Of a DNA stretch of 31,549 nucleotides, positions 10,806 to 21,195 are shown one piece after another; position 1 is the stretch's first letter, and the number at the start of each line of letters is the position of its first letter. The DNA comes from Ettlia oleoabundans (taxonomy: Eukaryota > Chlorophyta > Chlorophyceae > Chlamydomonadales). The stretch is from positions 1-31,549 of the forward strand of contig JAAMXP010003781.1 in assembly GCA_019693395.1 (NCBI GenBank), written 5' to 3'. The position numbers and the translations under genes are program-made. The notes under the pieces were generated by a model. The model was given only the letters and a program-made list of their open reading frames with translations. It searched no databases and was not told the origin of the DNA.

Positions 10806-11523
10806 TTTGCCCTGTGTTCGTGCCCAAGGGAATCCTGACGCCAGTCTCAGAGTCTGTTATCCCTATCGACCAAATTTCCGACAATTTGCCGACAGTTTTG
10901 GCGTCCTCATAGGGAGAACCCGGCCTGTACCGCTGGTACGTATTGCCTGAAGGCCAGAGCCCTGGAAAACGGCCTGTACGCACTGCTTGACGCACAACAG
11001 ACGAAGTTACAACATCAAGAGCGCCTTGCGCCTCTGAACGCGAGCACCGTGCTGGTTTTGTGCGCCATCGCGCGGTGAGCACAGTGTCAAAGAGCTTCTT
11101 TATGCGCATCTATTGCATGGGAGAGTGTTGCGCAGACGAGCAGCAGCCGGAGCGCCATCGCCTCGAGCAGACTCGCTTTTGCTTGTTGCGACTGCCGCGC
11201 TGCCCAAGCATATACACCACAGCGGCTGCTCGATCCCACACACCACACCCGCAACGCACAAGCGAGTCGGAGCGAGCCTGCTGCCTGCCACTGGCGGCTG
11301 CCGCCGCTTCCGGCAGTGTCACTGCACTGCTGCCTTCCCACCGAGGCTGAGGCACGCTACAACAAGCAACACCTGTGCGCTTTGAACATGCAGGAACGTA
11401 GTGACTGTGCCGGCTAGAGGCTTCCTGTTTGGCATAGTATACGCCCTTGCCCACGGGTCGCAGCAGCGTGTCAACAGCCTGGCACCGCAAGTTTGGTGCT
11501 TGCAAGCTGCTGACTGAGCCGGG
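10806..11523. promoter_or_regulatory. Divergent promoter region, oxidoreductase / U1-C
   Basis: These 718 bp lie between the two start codons and carry both 5' UTRs. The part at 10800-10950 looks less GC-rich than its surroundings. A 110-codon minus-strand open frame (10777-11109) crosses it, but it resembles nothing known and is out of phase with exon 2 of the oxidoreductase. No TATA box was identified. Confidence 0.5.
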
Positions 11524-13450
11524 ATGGTTCGTTTCTATTGTGGTGAGTTTGCTTGATACTAGGGTGCGGCACAGCAAAATGCCCTTCGCTTTAGTAGTTG
11601 CTTTAGTAGTTGAATTTAATTGTAAAATAAACCTGCACAAGTTGAAGCTGGTGGTGCTTGCTTTACCCCCCCCTGCGTCACTCTCGTCCTGTGCCTATCC
11701 CCTTTGTTTGCAGATTACTGCGGTGAGTACATCAACCGTGTTTTACACGATGATCAGGGTGGTAGCAGACCTGGACGGGCGGCATGTATTGCATATGGGC
11801 ATGCCTCCTGTGTACCCTGCTCGGCAGCTTGCCCATGCTCCGTTTTTGGGCGCCAACATACTCAGCATCCATCTTTCCTGCCGTCCCGCTGGCCTTGCCG
11901 CCATCTGCAGATAGCTTCTTGACGCACGACTCGCCTGCTGTGCGCAAGCAGCACAACTCTGGCTACAAGCACAAGTCAAACGTCAAGTCGTACTACCTAC
12001 AGTTTGAAGACGATGGGGCACAAGAGGCGATAGAGCGACAGATCGCCGACTTCCAGCAGCGATCGCGCGGCGGGGTGAGCAAGCGCTTTGCTGCGCTGCG
12101 CTCTGCCACCTCTGGCTACTGGTTCCTTCCTGGAGGGTCGCTCTCTCTATGTATACGTAATGCAATTCTTGCGATTATATTCGTGCTTGAAGGTTGGGGT
12201 GTCAAGGTTGAGCGCTGGTGCAGGCCGCCTTGCAGGATGCGCCCGCTTACATGTTTTGCCTGTTGCGCAGCACAGCGTGCCCCCTGCGTGGATCAATTTC
12301 CTTCGCAGCGTGTTGCGCTGGGGCAGGTGCTGGTGTTGCAGCCCCGCGTTACAGAGCTGCTGCCATGCAAATCTGTCTGCCCTGGTTGCAGATGGGCCCG
12401 CCTGGTCCTGGCTTCATGGGGCCACCACCGCACATGGGTGGTCCTCCACGGCCTGGCATGATGCCACCGCCGTTCATGGGGGGGCCGCCGCGGCCGGGTA
12501 TGGGCATGCCACCACCGGGCATGATGCACCCAGGAGGACCGGGTGAGTAGTTTACTCCTCCGTCTCTTTGATGCTGAAACGTGCATGGCAATCAAGAGGC
12601 ATATTGATGGAGTTGCAAATGTTGATTGGAGTTAAAGCCAGCTTTGGTACTCATCTACCATGCCAGCCTAGCCGCTGCCCACACTTGGCACTCGCAGCAG
12701 GTCTTGTCTGCGCAAGTTAACAAGGCATCCCCAGTCTTGTTGTACCTATATTTCTAAGGTCGCTCTGCCTCCCACACCACTTTTTCTCTGCCCCTTGTGT
12801 GCCTTCCTTGTTGCAGGCATGCCGCCCTACATGGGGCCGCCGCGGCCGGGCATGCCGCCGCACGGCATGCCGCCGCATCACGGCATGCCCCCTCATGGGG
12901 GCCCAGGTGGACCAGGTGGGATGGGTTGCTGCAGCGTACCTTGTGGTGGAATGGGTCCTCCGAGATGCATTTGTCGGCGAGGTTGTAGATGCGTATACGT
13001 CACTTTGCATCATTTGCCACACATGAGGGGGGGCCTCAAGTCATGCCATTCCTACTGCTGCTTGTCCCCCGGCATGAACCGCTACTCCGCGCTGTGCCTT
13101 CCTGCAGGCATGCACCAAGGGCCTGGCGGGATGCAGCAAGGTCCGCGGCAAGGTGAGGCTGTTTGGTGCTTGGAGCCTGTGCGAGGTGGTTGTGAATGAG
13201 GAGTGTGTGTATGTGCGGGGCGGGGCAGGGTAGGTCAGGTGCGTGGGGGTCAGTAAGTGTGTGGGTTTTTGCGAGTTGGGGTGAGGGTTGTTGGGGGGGC
13301 CAAGAGCGCATGCCGCAATGTCAGCTGTAGGGGGCTGTGCCTCTTCAACCGGGTAGACTGTCAGCCTGCATCGCAGGCGTTATATTTGGGCCCTCAACCC
13401 AACATGGTGCTGCTTGCTATGTTGCAGGCATGCCGCCACCACACATGTGA
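11524..13450 (+). CDS. U1 small nuclear ribonucleoprotein C (U1-C)
   Basis: Seven exons: 11524-11542, 11714-11722, 11911-12074, 12392-12542, 12817-12915, 13108-13152 and 13428-13450, giving 169 aa in perfect phase. Residues 1-32 form the U1-C zinc finger: [17 protein letters not shown], then H24 and H30, with C6, C9, H24 and H30 as ligands exactly as in the family. A helical segment ends near FQQRSRGG. The C-terminal half is a Met/Pro/Gly-rich tail (repeated GPPxPGM and GMPP), also typical. U1-C stabilises the pairing of U1 snRNA with the 5' splice site in the nucleus. Exon 2 is a 9-nt microexon carrying half of the zinc-ligand pair. Exons 5, 6 and 7 all start with GCATG in phase 1. The final exon encodes only G-MPPPHM. 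Confidence 0.96.
11714..11722 (+). other. 9-nt microexon of U1-C
   Basis: The bases ATTACTGCG are preceded by tttgcag and followed by GTGAGT. With one base from exon 1 and two from exon 3 they encode D-Y-C-D (residues 7-10), including zinc ligand C9. Both flanking introns are phase 1, so skipping is in frame and removes three residues, among them C9. Confidence 0.9.
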
Positions 13451-14285
13451 CCAGCACACGTGTGAGGGTGTGCTTCAGGCCACGCTTTCGGCCATTAGGT
13501 TAGGCGAAATATTGTCAAAGAGGGGTTTGCCATCAGCTGGCGTCTGTCAGCCCCTGAAGTGGGCACCGCACTACCGCCCCTGCATACTTGAGAGGAATGC
13601 CTGTGCACCATACACTGGGCTGGCCTGGCTGCACCAGTGGAGAAGTGGCAGCTGTGCAAGCAAGTGGCATGAGCAGCAGCCAGGCAGCCACCAGCGGCTG
13701 CAGCTGCTAGGCATCATGGCAAACGCATTCACAGCACGCACCTGTGCGCAGCACACATAACCAGGTCCCTACCTCCTTATGCCGGCCACTGGGTTCCATC
13801 CGGCTGCACACGGCACCAACCCGTCGTTTATCGCTAAACCATGTTGCCTTTCACCCTTGCTCCACTAGTTGCCTCCTGCTTACACTCTGCCAGCCAGCCA
13901 TGTGCTGCCGCTGTTGACTGAAAGGATTGAAAGGAACAACATGACCTCAGTTTGTTACAACCTTAGAACAGTTTCATGGTACAGCCCTGAAGGGAAGTAG
14001 TGTACATTTGAGAAGTCGAAGAGGTGCCGAGGAAAATAGTGGTCATGATCAGGTCATGCAGGTAAGATTGGTAGCTGGAGATGCCTTGCTGCAAGGTGCT
14101 GGGTGATGCCCACCCGCGCATCAAGGCTTCAGAGTGGAAGGGCCCCAGTAGAAACAGCAGCATTGCGCTGGCGAATTCTGTCTGAACAATACAAGTGCTG
14201 ACATCTGATCACGCTCGGTTTATACTTATCAATGTGGAACATAGAAAGAGGGGGAACCAAACAACTGCAAACAACAACAGAGGAA
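13451..14285. other. Convergent 3' UTRs of U1-C and the F-box gene
   Basis: No gene is supported in these 835 bp. Minus-strand TGTAA pentamers at 13880-13884 and 13955-13959 suit the F-box transcript. No plus-strand TGTAA was seen for U1-C, so its 3' end is unplaced and the two UTRs may overlap. Confidence 0.5.
13955..13959 (-). terminator. TGTAA poly(A) signal of the F-box gene
   Basis: Minus-strand TGTAA about 330 bases after the stop at 14286. A second copy at 13880-13884 is an alternative. Confidence 0.45.
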
Positions 14286-15875
14286 TCAAAGCTGCCAAAA
14301 CCTGAGTTGGGTACGAAGGGTATGCTGCTGTTCAGGGCCGCTGCTGTCCTCGCTGCCACTGCCGCTTCCAATGCTCGCCTTGGCGCTGCCCTGCTTGCTG
14401 CCAGTTTGGAGGTAAGCAAGCACTGCGATAGTGTCAATGTGTCGACAGCCTCGCACTGGTTGTTCGCCCGCTGACAGCCACCCCAGTTTCCCAGAGTGCA
14501 GCACGCGGTTGGTGCGCCAGCGCAGCAGCCGCCCCGGGTGCTGCCTGGCAGCAGCAGCAAACTGCTTTCGGAAATCGCCTCCCGCGCTGCTGCTGCTGCT
14601 GCTGCCCTTGCATGGCTGATGGCTAGAGCCATTACACCTGCCAGCTGTTGCTACCGCTGCCGATTGCTGCGGCGCACGCTTGACCGTCCCGCCAAGCAAG
14701 TGGGCACAATGCGGCTGCCACAAACTGTCAGCGGTGGCTGCGCTGCGCCACTCTGTGCAGACGCAGGCTGCCCTGGCTAGAGTAATAGGATCCAAGTACC
14801 TGCAAAGTGCACGGGGCAAAGGAGCGAGTTTCTCTTCCACGTAAATGAAGAGTAACATTTAGTCGGCTGCATGCATCCCAGGGCACCTTAAAGCAGCAAG
14901 CGAGCGCCAGCAAAGGCGCACCAGCGATAGCCAGCCGTAACTGCAGCAGACACTCACCGCAACACGTGTTGCATGACATCTAGGGGGAGGTGGGAAAAGG
15001 TGGCTGGCTGCTCCCCCTCCTCATCGCTGTCACTATTGGCACCAACATCGCCTCCTGCAGGCAACCCTGTGCAGGTGGTGGATTGCGGGAGCGGCGTGTA
15101 GCTTGCTGAATGCAACTTGACAGGATACCCCAGAATGCAATGAGACGCAAACGGCATGCACTTGTATGCTGGTTCCCCTCCACATGCTTTTGTTCTCTCA
15201 GAGGTCTGGGAGAAAGGAGGGTAATGCTGCGGTCTAGTAACTACCTGGCCGGTGCTGGCGCCGCCTTCTGAGCTGCACGCTGCTCTGGCGGTAGCGGCGC
15301 AGGAGCTCCTTGCGTTTGGCTTGTGGCAGGTGGCGTTCCACTGCTTCCATCAACTCTGACAGCGCTGAGCGGCTCTGCATGCGCCTGCATGGCTAGGATG
15401 TGCGGAATTCAACCACGTTAGCACGGAGAGTATGGTGGATCAGCTTTCTCAAACATGGCCTGCATGCCCTTTCAGCAAGACTTAACGGATTGTGCTGGAT
15501 GTGGATGAGGACGAAGAAGCAGAGGGGGAGAGCTAACTGCTGGCCAGCGGCATGCCTGGCATGCCGCAAAATGCGGTTGTGGGTTGCTGAAGTAACAAGC
15601 CCATCCAGCTAAACTCACGTGTCACAGTTGTCTATTGCCGCTGCTACGTCCTGAACTACAAGTGCCTGCACCGGCTTGCTGCAGCAGCCAGCGTACAGGT
15701 GGCGCACGATGGCGGCAAGTTCGGCCGCCGCTACGGAGTAGTCGACCGGGCGCTGCAGCGCCGCTGCGAGTTGCAGGGAGCGATACCGAGCCTCCGAAAT
15801 AGGTTCTGTGTATCCATCACTTTCGCTATCGCTGCCAAAAGGGACCGGGGGCCTCCGTTGAGAGCGCCGAGACAT
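14286..15875 (-). CDS. F-box protein
   Basis: Four exons, 15619-15875, 15245-15384, 14958-15054 and 14286-14799, join in phase to give 335 aa. Residues about 152-195 form an F-box (FSHLPLDVMQHVLRYLDPIT, then ARAACVCTEWRSAATADSLW), which would bind SKP1 in an SCF ubiquitin ligase. The N-terminal ~130 residues are helical and charged (MSRRSQRRPPVPFG..., then a Leu/Arg-rich helix LPQAKRKELLRRYR), followed by an acidic linker (SDSDEEGEQ). After the F-box come a Ser-rich linker and a basic helix-rich part (FRKQFAAAARQHPGRLLRWR). I recognise no Kelch, LRR or WD repeats, so the substrate-binding part is unknown. The start is the first Met of the exon and shares a short divergent promoter with the SGNH gene. 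Confidence 0.85.
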
Positions 15876-16173
15876 GAAATAGGCTAAACAGTCAAATGCA
15901 CAGTCCTGCCCCAGCACACAGTGTATAACAAATGTAACAGATAATATTGCCGTGGGCAGACCGGGAAGAGCGGCCAAACAATGTACCTGGGGGTGTACGG
16001 CCAGAGCAGTAGTTGTGCAACAAACGCGCATTCCTTTGCGGGCCTGAGGTGCCCAAACCTGCTAGCATGTCGTGCCCTGAATGACTTTAGCGCGTGTTCC
16101 GTCATTCAACACGGTGGCCAGACACAACGCCCCCAACAAAGCCAGACGGTTCAGCGACCACGGCACCTTTTCC
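15876..16173. promoter_or_regulatory. Short divergent promoter, F-box gene / SGNH hydrolase gene
   Basis: At most 298 bp separate the two start codons, or 205 bp if the SGNH protein starts at the upstream in-frame ATG at 16081. Both 5' UTRs and promoters must fit here. No clear motif was found. Confidence 0.55.
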
Positions 16174-18910
16174 ATGACTATTCCCGCAGCTGCTGCCCCA
16201 TCTGCTGGGCAGCCGCGCGGGGAAGCTGCAGCAGCGCCTGCTTGGCGGCGCACATGGGTGCTGGTGGCGGGTGTCTCGACGGTGTGGGCGCTGCTGCTTG
16301 CTGCCGCCATTTCCCCCCGACCTCTCTTCTTGTGGCGGCCTCCAATTACCAGGTGAGGGTACCAACGTGCTGGCCATTCCAAAACCTGAAGGGCTGATGC
16401 ACACCACGCCTGCCTGATCAAGCTGCTGCGATGCACTTTCATTACCTCTCCGTCTCCTGACCCGCTCATGCGCTGCCTCGTTGCCCATTGGTCTCCGCTT
16501 TGGTACCTGCTATGGGCCGGCAGGCGCCAGTCAGGATTCTTCTCGTTCAAGGGACAGGGGTGCAGCCATGCGCTGTCACAAGGAAGCTGGACGGATGAAT
16601 TCCTCACTGTCAGGTAGCTGTCGGCAGTTGGGATGCAGTTGAGAGGAGGATGCTTTTCGTATGTGGAGCAGGGCAGGGTGTTGTGCAATGCACCGCTTGG
16701 CGCCGATCGCTCTTAAAAGCAAGACTGCCAACTTTGCAACCTTGCTGTACATTGCAATCACCAGGCGTGCTACGCCCACCTCCTTTTCCGCAACACATCC
16801 AGTAGGGTAGTGCTGTGCCGTACTGCATGGCTTCCCTTGTCTGCTCTACTACGGCCTTCTCGCAGCCCGGAGAGCTGCGCATCAATCAGTCAGGTGCCTG
16901 GGCTTGCACCATGCACGGCTTCTGTTTCTGCAGTGTTTGTTGCCACCAAAAGGTTAGATCCACCCCTCGGCCCCTGCAGTTGCATCAATCCCACGCAGCA
17001 CGAGTTTGCGACGTGCGCAGACACGCCCCGTCGCCATTGGCGCTTCTCTGGTGAGGCAGTAGATTGCGGCGCGCGGCGACGGGGCCCTGCAGAGGCCCGA
17101 GCCGCGCTGGAGGGGCAGCGCCTGGTGTTTGCTGGGGATTCTATCGTGCGGAGCCTGTACGCAGCCACGTTGCGCCTGCTGGGTGATCCAGGTGAGGCAG
17201 CTGTGGATGGCGGCACGGCATGCCGGCACCAGCCAGTGACCAGGGGTGCGTCGGCTGTCAGTGCCACAACAGGGGGTGTCCACATGCTTGGTGGCACCGG
17301 CGATGTTGTTCAACTCGCCTTCCTTTCAGCTTGCATGCCAGTGTTCCCAGGTTCCCAGCTTCAATAGCTTTACGTATCTTTGCTATCAAACTGCGTGCAG
17401 GGCAGAGCATAGTGGTGGGGCATGCGAATTTTCAGCACCAGCTGGAGGGGGGCATCTCCATGCAATTTTTCTGGGCCCCCTACCCCAGCAACATCACAGA
17501 CCTGCTGCAGCGCCAGCTGGCTCCAGTGGAGGCAGCAGCAGGGGAGCTGCGGCTGGAAATGGAGGTGGAAGATAGCTCTACTGATGATGGTGGCGACGAT
17601 GATGGTGAGAAGGAGGAGGACGAGAAAGAGGAGGAGGAGAAGGAGAGTCATGCTACTGTTGCTGATGATGACAGGGAGGCAGAGGAGGGTGAAGAGGCAG
17701 CAGGCACAGTGGGGACCTCATCGGAGGACTTTGATTCCACTGCCCTTGAGGAAAGTGAGGAGGAGTACGACCAGGAAGAGGATCAGAAGGAGGGTTATTA
17801 TGATGATGGTGATGACGATGAAGAAGAGGAGGAGTATGCTGATGATGAGGAGGAGGAGGAGGAGATTGGTGATGGTGTTGATGATGAGGAACGTGCAGGA
17901 AAGGAAGATTCAGCAGCAGCAAATAAGCAGGATGACGAGGGTGATGTGAAACAGCAGGACGGGCGCGGCAGCAGGCAGCGACTCTTGCGGCGTGTTAAGG
18001 TTGGAGTGCCCAAAGCAGCGGCAGCAGCACCAATAACAGGGGCAGCCAACGGCCAGCAGCAGGCTCCCTCCTTAGTAGTGCTGAGCACCACGCTGTGGCA
18101 CTTGTTGCACATGACAGCGGCAGACGATTTTGCAGCGGAGCTGCGGCAGCTAAAAGCAGCGGCTGCTGCTTACCAGGCCGGTGTTGCAGCAGCGGTAGGT
18201 GGCATTGGTGCAGCTTCAAAGTCTGGCGCCAGCTCAGTACCTCAGCTACTGCTGGCAAGCTCCATAGAGACCTTCCCCAACCGCATGCGCACAGCGGAGA
18301 AGCAGCACAGCATGACTCCTGCCAATGTGGATGCATACAACCAGGCCATGGACAAGGTAATTGGGCTGCTTTGGCTGGTCGGTTTATGGTCTCAGCTGCT
18401 GTGCGTGGGCTGCTGTTTGTAGCCACAAGCTGCGAACTGCGGATCAACTGGTGGACAGTCTGCTCTGTGACCTGGGGAGGTGCCCAAAGCAGCAGGATGG
18501 ACGTTTGCTACTGCTGTTGCTCCCCGTGGCTCATGCCCACGTAACTCCGCTCTGTGGAAATGATTTGCCCTATTGTGTGCTTTGTTGCGCTATGCCTCTA
18601 ACGCCATGCTGGTCCTGACTGTGCTATGCCTGCTGTGCTGTGCTATGCTGCGCAGGCTGGGTTGCTGTCGCCGGCGGGTCCCTTCCGCTTGTTTGACCTC
18701 TTTCCGCTGACTCAGCACTGCGGGGAGGAGTGCAGCGTAGACGGGGTGCACTCTGAACCAGAGGTGTACGATGCAGCCTTGCAGCTGCTGCTCAATATTG
18801 CGGCAGCGGAGCATGCAACAGCAGAGCAGCGGCAGCAACACGAGGCTCCCCGGCCAAAGCGGCGGCGCCTGCGGCGTGCACTGCTGGATTTGGTGCGGCC
18901 TGGGAGGTAG
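16174..18910 (+). CDS. Membrane-anchored SGNH acyl hydrolase (CASD1/PC-esterase-like) with acidic insert
   Basis: Four exons, 16174-16352, 16980-17191, 17401-18356 and 18656-18910, give 533 aa (564 from the in-frame ATG at 16081). A single hydrophobic segment (WVLVAGVSTVWALLLAAAI, about 28-46) after Arg residues suggests a type II signal anchor with the enzyme facing the Golgi/ER lumen. Then LVFAGDSIVRSLY carries the nucleophile (Ser114). FFWAPYPSN, VVLSTTLWHLL and NVDAYNQAMD follow, and SVDGVH gives the Asp477/His480 pair. The order of blocks matches the N-terminal domain of CASD1 (sialate O-acetyltransferase) and the plant TBL/PC-esterase group, which handle O-acetyl groups on glycans. The multi-spanning Cas1p part is absent. 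The substrate is unknown; a wall or glycoprotein sugar is an inference. About 140 strongly Asp/Glu-rich residues (about 185-325) interrupt the catalytic domain. Cys-rich flanks (GEECSVDG) fit a luminal fold. Confidence 0.86.
17565..17960 (+). repeat. Asp/Glu-coding low-complexity tract (gat/gag-rich)
   Basis: A purine-rich tract of gag, gat and gac codons inside exon 3 of the SGNH hydrolase encodes long runs of acidic residues with few hydrophobics. It keeps the reading frame throughout. It separates the GDS-to-FFWAPY part from the VVLSTTLW-to-DGVH part of the catalytic domain. Confidence 0.85.
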
Positions 18911-19537
18911 CTGGGGCGCTGATTGCAGTAGGCCTCGCCACCAGAGGGACCTCTACGACGGTTTGTATTTAAGCAAATTGCATCAGTTGCGTATACGAGC
19001 CACAATCTGACTGTAGTTGCTGCAGAAGGCACTTATTGCAAACAACTTGAGAGAGCCCCAACAACTTAGGAGAAGCAAAGGACCGCTTGCAACTCTTCAT
19101 AACGAACCCACTTCTCAGGGTCCGCTGCAAGGTAGACTGCAGCTCTCACACCAGGCTGTCTCTGTCGCAAGCCTATCAACCCTTGCACCCCAGGTACACA
19201 CGTACCTTCTGGCACATGATCATGATGGTGTCGAGTTGCAGGTTACAAGAACGTGTGCATGAACACATTCGTGTCGGTGATTGAAGGGCCAAGCAAGTCA
19301 TTGCGGTGCCGGCGGTAATAGGAATGAGATAAAAATGGAGAGCAACATTTCTCTCACGCTGAGCGGCTGTTGGTCGCTTGGAACTGGCTCGCTGAGGGGT
19401 GGAGTGGGCTCTGCGAGTTTGCAGGGGGGCGCTTGCTGAAGAGGACATGGTCTATTGATGAATCAGCCGCCATATGCTGCTAATAAGAGCTTGGGTTTTA
19501 AACATACAACCTATTAGGTTCGCAACATGTCGCGTAC
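18911..19537. other. Convergent 3' UTRs of the SGNH gene and mL53
   Basis: No gene is supported. Minus-strand TGTAA at 19243-19247 fits mL53. No plus-strand TGTAA was seen for the SGNH transcript. Small open frames on both strands look non-coding. Confidence 0.5.
19243..19247 (-). terminator. TGTAA poly(A) signal of mL53
   Basis: Minus-strand TGTAA about 290 bases downstream of the mL53 stop. Confidence 0.45.
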
Positions 19538-20572
19538 TTATGCTTGTCTGGGAATGAAGCCCACTGTCCCCACAGCGTTGGCGTCCTTTCCATCCTCCTT
19601 CTGCCAAGTGCTCTCCAGTGGCTGCGAGCCAAAACCGGCTGCCTTGAGCTTCTGCAGGTTGCAAGGGAGCATCAGGCGCATGGGATCAACAAAGGGTCTG
19701 CTCTACGCCTCCGGCATGCACCATGTATCTCCTGATCATCTCCCGCCCCAATGCCAAACCTCTGTTTCCCCTCAATAGCCCGTTCCACATACACACAGGA
19801 ACCACCCATTACCCTTGCGGTCCAAGGTGGCCATTGCAAACTGCCCAACTCAACAGCATCACCATTCGTACTCGCGATCACATACACGAACAAAACAACA
19901 ACTACAAAGAAGGGAGGGATGGGCTCCCCACCCACCTGCATCGTGTCCATCTCTTCTGCCCGGTTCTGCACCTGCTGCATGATCTGCTGAATGGTCAGCT
20001 CCGCTGTGTCAATGCGGGTCACCTGCAAGTCAGCACCAACAAACACACAACCAGTAGCAAGAGGTATGTCAGAATGCTGCATAATATCTGGGCACGATGA
20101 CCATAGCAACATACTGCAAGGGCAGCCACAGGCGGGTTGGGTGTAAGCCCCCGCCTGACCTGCTTGTTGTCATACTCTATCTCCACAAATGGCGCCCCTT
20201 TCACCCTGCAGGGCAGCACCGCACAGTATTGTAACAAGCAGAAGCTACAAGCGTGGATTCTGAACAATGGGGGTGAGCTGGCAAACAGCAGCTGATTCTG
20301 CCGTGGGGAGCTGCTTCTGCCTGTTGGGCCAGCACAGCGGCCTGTGAACATTCGTAATGCACACATGCAGGCAGCTTGAGTATGTTGGAGCTGCTTGGCG
20401 GCAAGCTTTGACACGTCCCTGCGCACCTCACTCGCGTCTGCACCTCACAGTCTGGATTTGTGGCCTGGGCAGGGGCGCTCGTAACTCGTGCCAAAAACTC
20501 CCGTGCCGACCGTGCCTGCCCCGTGTAAGGGCTGAACTGCACCAGTATCCTGCTAATCTGCTTCAGCTGCAT
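19538..20572 (-). CDS. Mitochondrial large-subunit ribosomal protein mL53
   Basis: Four exons, 20427-20572, 20160-20205, 19936-20022 and 19538-19651, join in phase to give 130 aa. The N-terminus (MQLKQISRILVQFSPY, then SAREFLARV and TNPDCEVQTRV) matches the MRP-L53 family pattern of a short beta strand, the EFLA helix and the NPDC motif. KGAPFVEIEYDNKQ gives the second strand pair and VTRIDTAELTIQQIMQQVQN the long helix. This is a structural protein of the mitochondrial 39S-type subunit. Exon 1 ends at a GTGCGC donor; the nearer GTGAGG does not give the right phase. The start at 20572 gives a length close to the family. The frame stays open upstream to an ATG at 20908, adding 112 Arg-rich residues that could include a mitochondrial presequence, but the family often lacks one. 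Confidence 0.9.
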
Positions 20573-21195
20573 CTCTGCTGCTGCCTGTTGCTGCCAGCCG
20601 GTTGCCAATTGAACACAGTTGGGATGCCGGTACGCCGCAACCAGGCTCTGCTGCCGCTGCCGCTGCAGCCAATGCCGCCGCCAGTTCGGTATTGGCTGCT
20701 TGAAGCAGCAGAATCGCCCACGTCGATCGCAATCGTCCCAGACCCGACCAAGAGCAGTCGTCACAGCCAAGCGGAGGCCTGCGGACTGCCGCCGGGAGAC
20801 AGGGAGGCGGTTCCACCCCAACCGCTCGCAATGGCTGGGATCACTAATGCTATGCGGCCACGCAATTGAGCCAATTGACGTAGCCAACGGAGCAAGGCAG
20901 GCAAACAAAGCCCAAAGGGGAGCAGTTTAACAAGCAGCAGATGACGATGTGTTCAACGACACGACTGTAAGTGCATATTCGCAAGCCGATCTTGCTGGCG
21001 AGAAATGCGAAAACCGCCCCTGCAGGACAGGGCGCCGTACAGTAGGTGCAGGCCCTGCCACAGCCGCCGTCTAGGCAGGGAAAAGCACGATTTATACGAA
21101 ACCCGTTCGCCGCAGACAGACCGTTGTGCCCTTCGCCACCATCACCTTTGCACTCGGTCTAATCGACCACCCTCTAGCAGCAGCAGGCAGCAGCG
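20573..21195. promoter_or_regulatory. Divergent promoter region, mL53 / MCTS1
   Basis: These 623 bp separate the starts of two translation-related genes. Part of it (20573-20908) is open in frame with mL53 and could be coding if that gene starts further upstream. No sharp promoter motif was identified. Confidence 0.5.

Noticed and set aside
10777..11109. A 110-codon minus-strand open frame upstream of the oxidoreductase, possibly a first coding exon or presequence.
   Set aside because: Spliced at the GTGAGT donor at 10793 it would enter exon 2 out of frame, and its sequence resembles no known protein. A 12-nt exon in another frame, starting at an ATG at 10805, fits instead.
16872..16899. A 28-nt exon-like segment with CGCAG before it and GTGCC after it in intron 1 of the SGNH gene.
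   Set aside because: Including it breaks the phase into exon 2, while direct splicing from 16352 to 16980 fits exactly.
17653..17922. A His/Pro-rich minus-strand open frame opposite the acidic tract of the SGNH gene.
   Set aside because: It is the mirror image of gat/gag codons and has no independent coding evidence.
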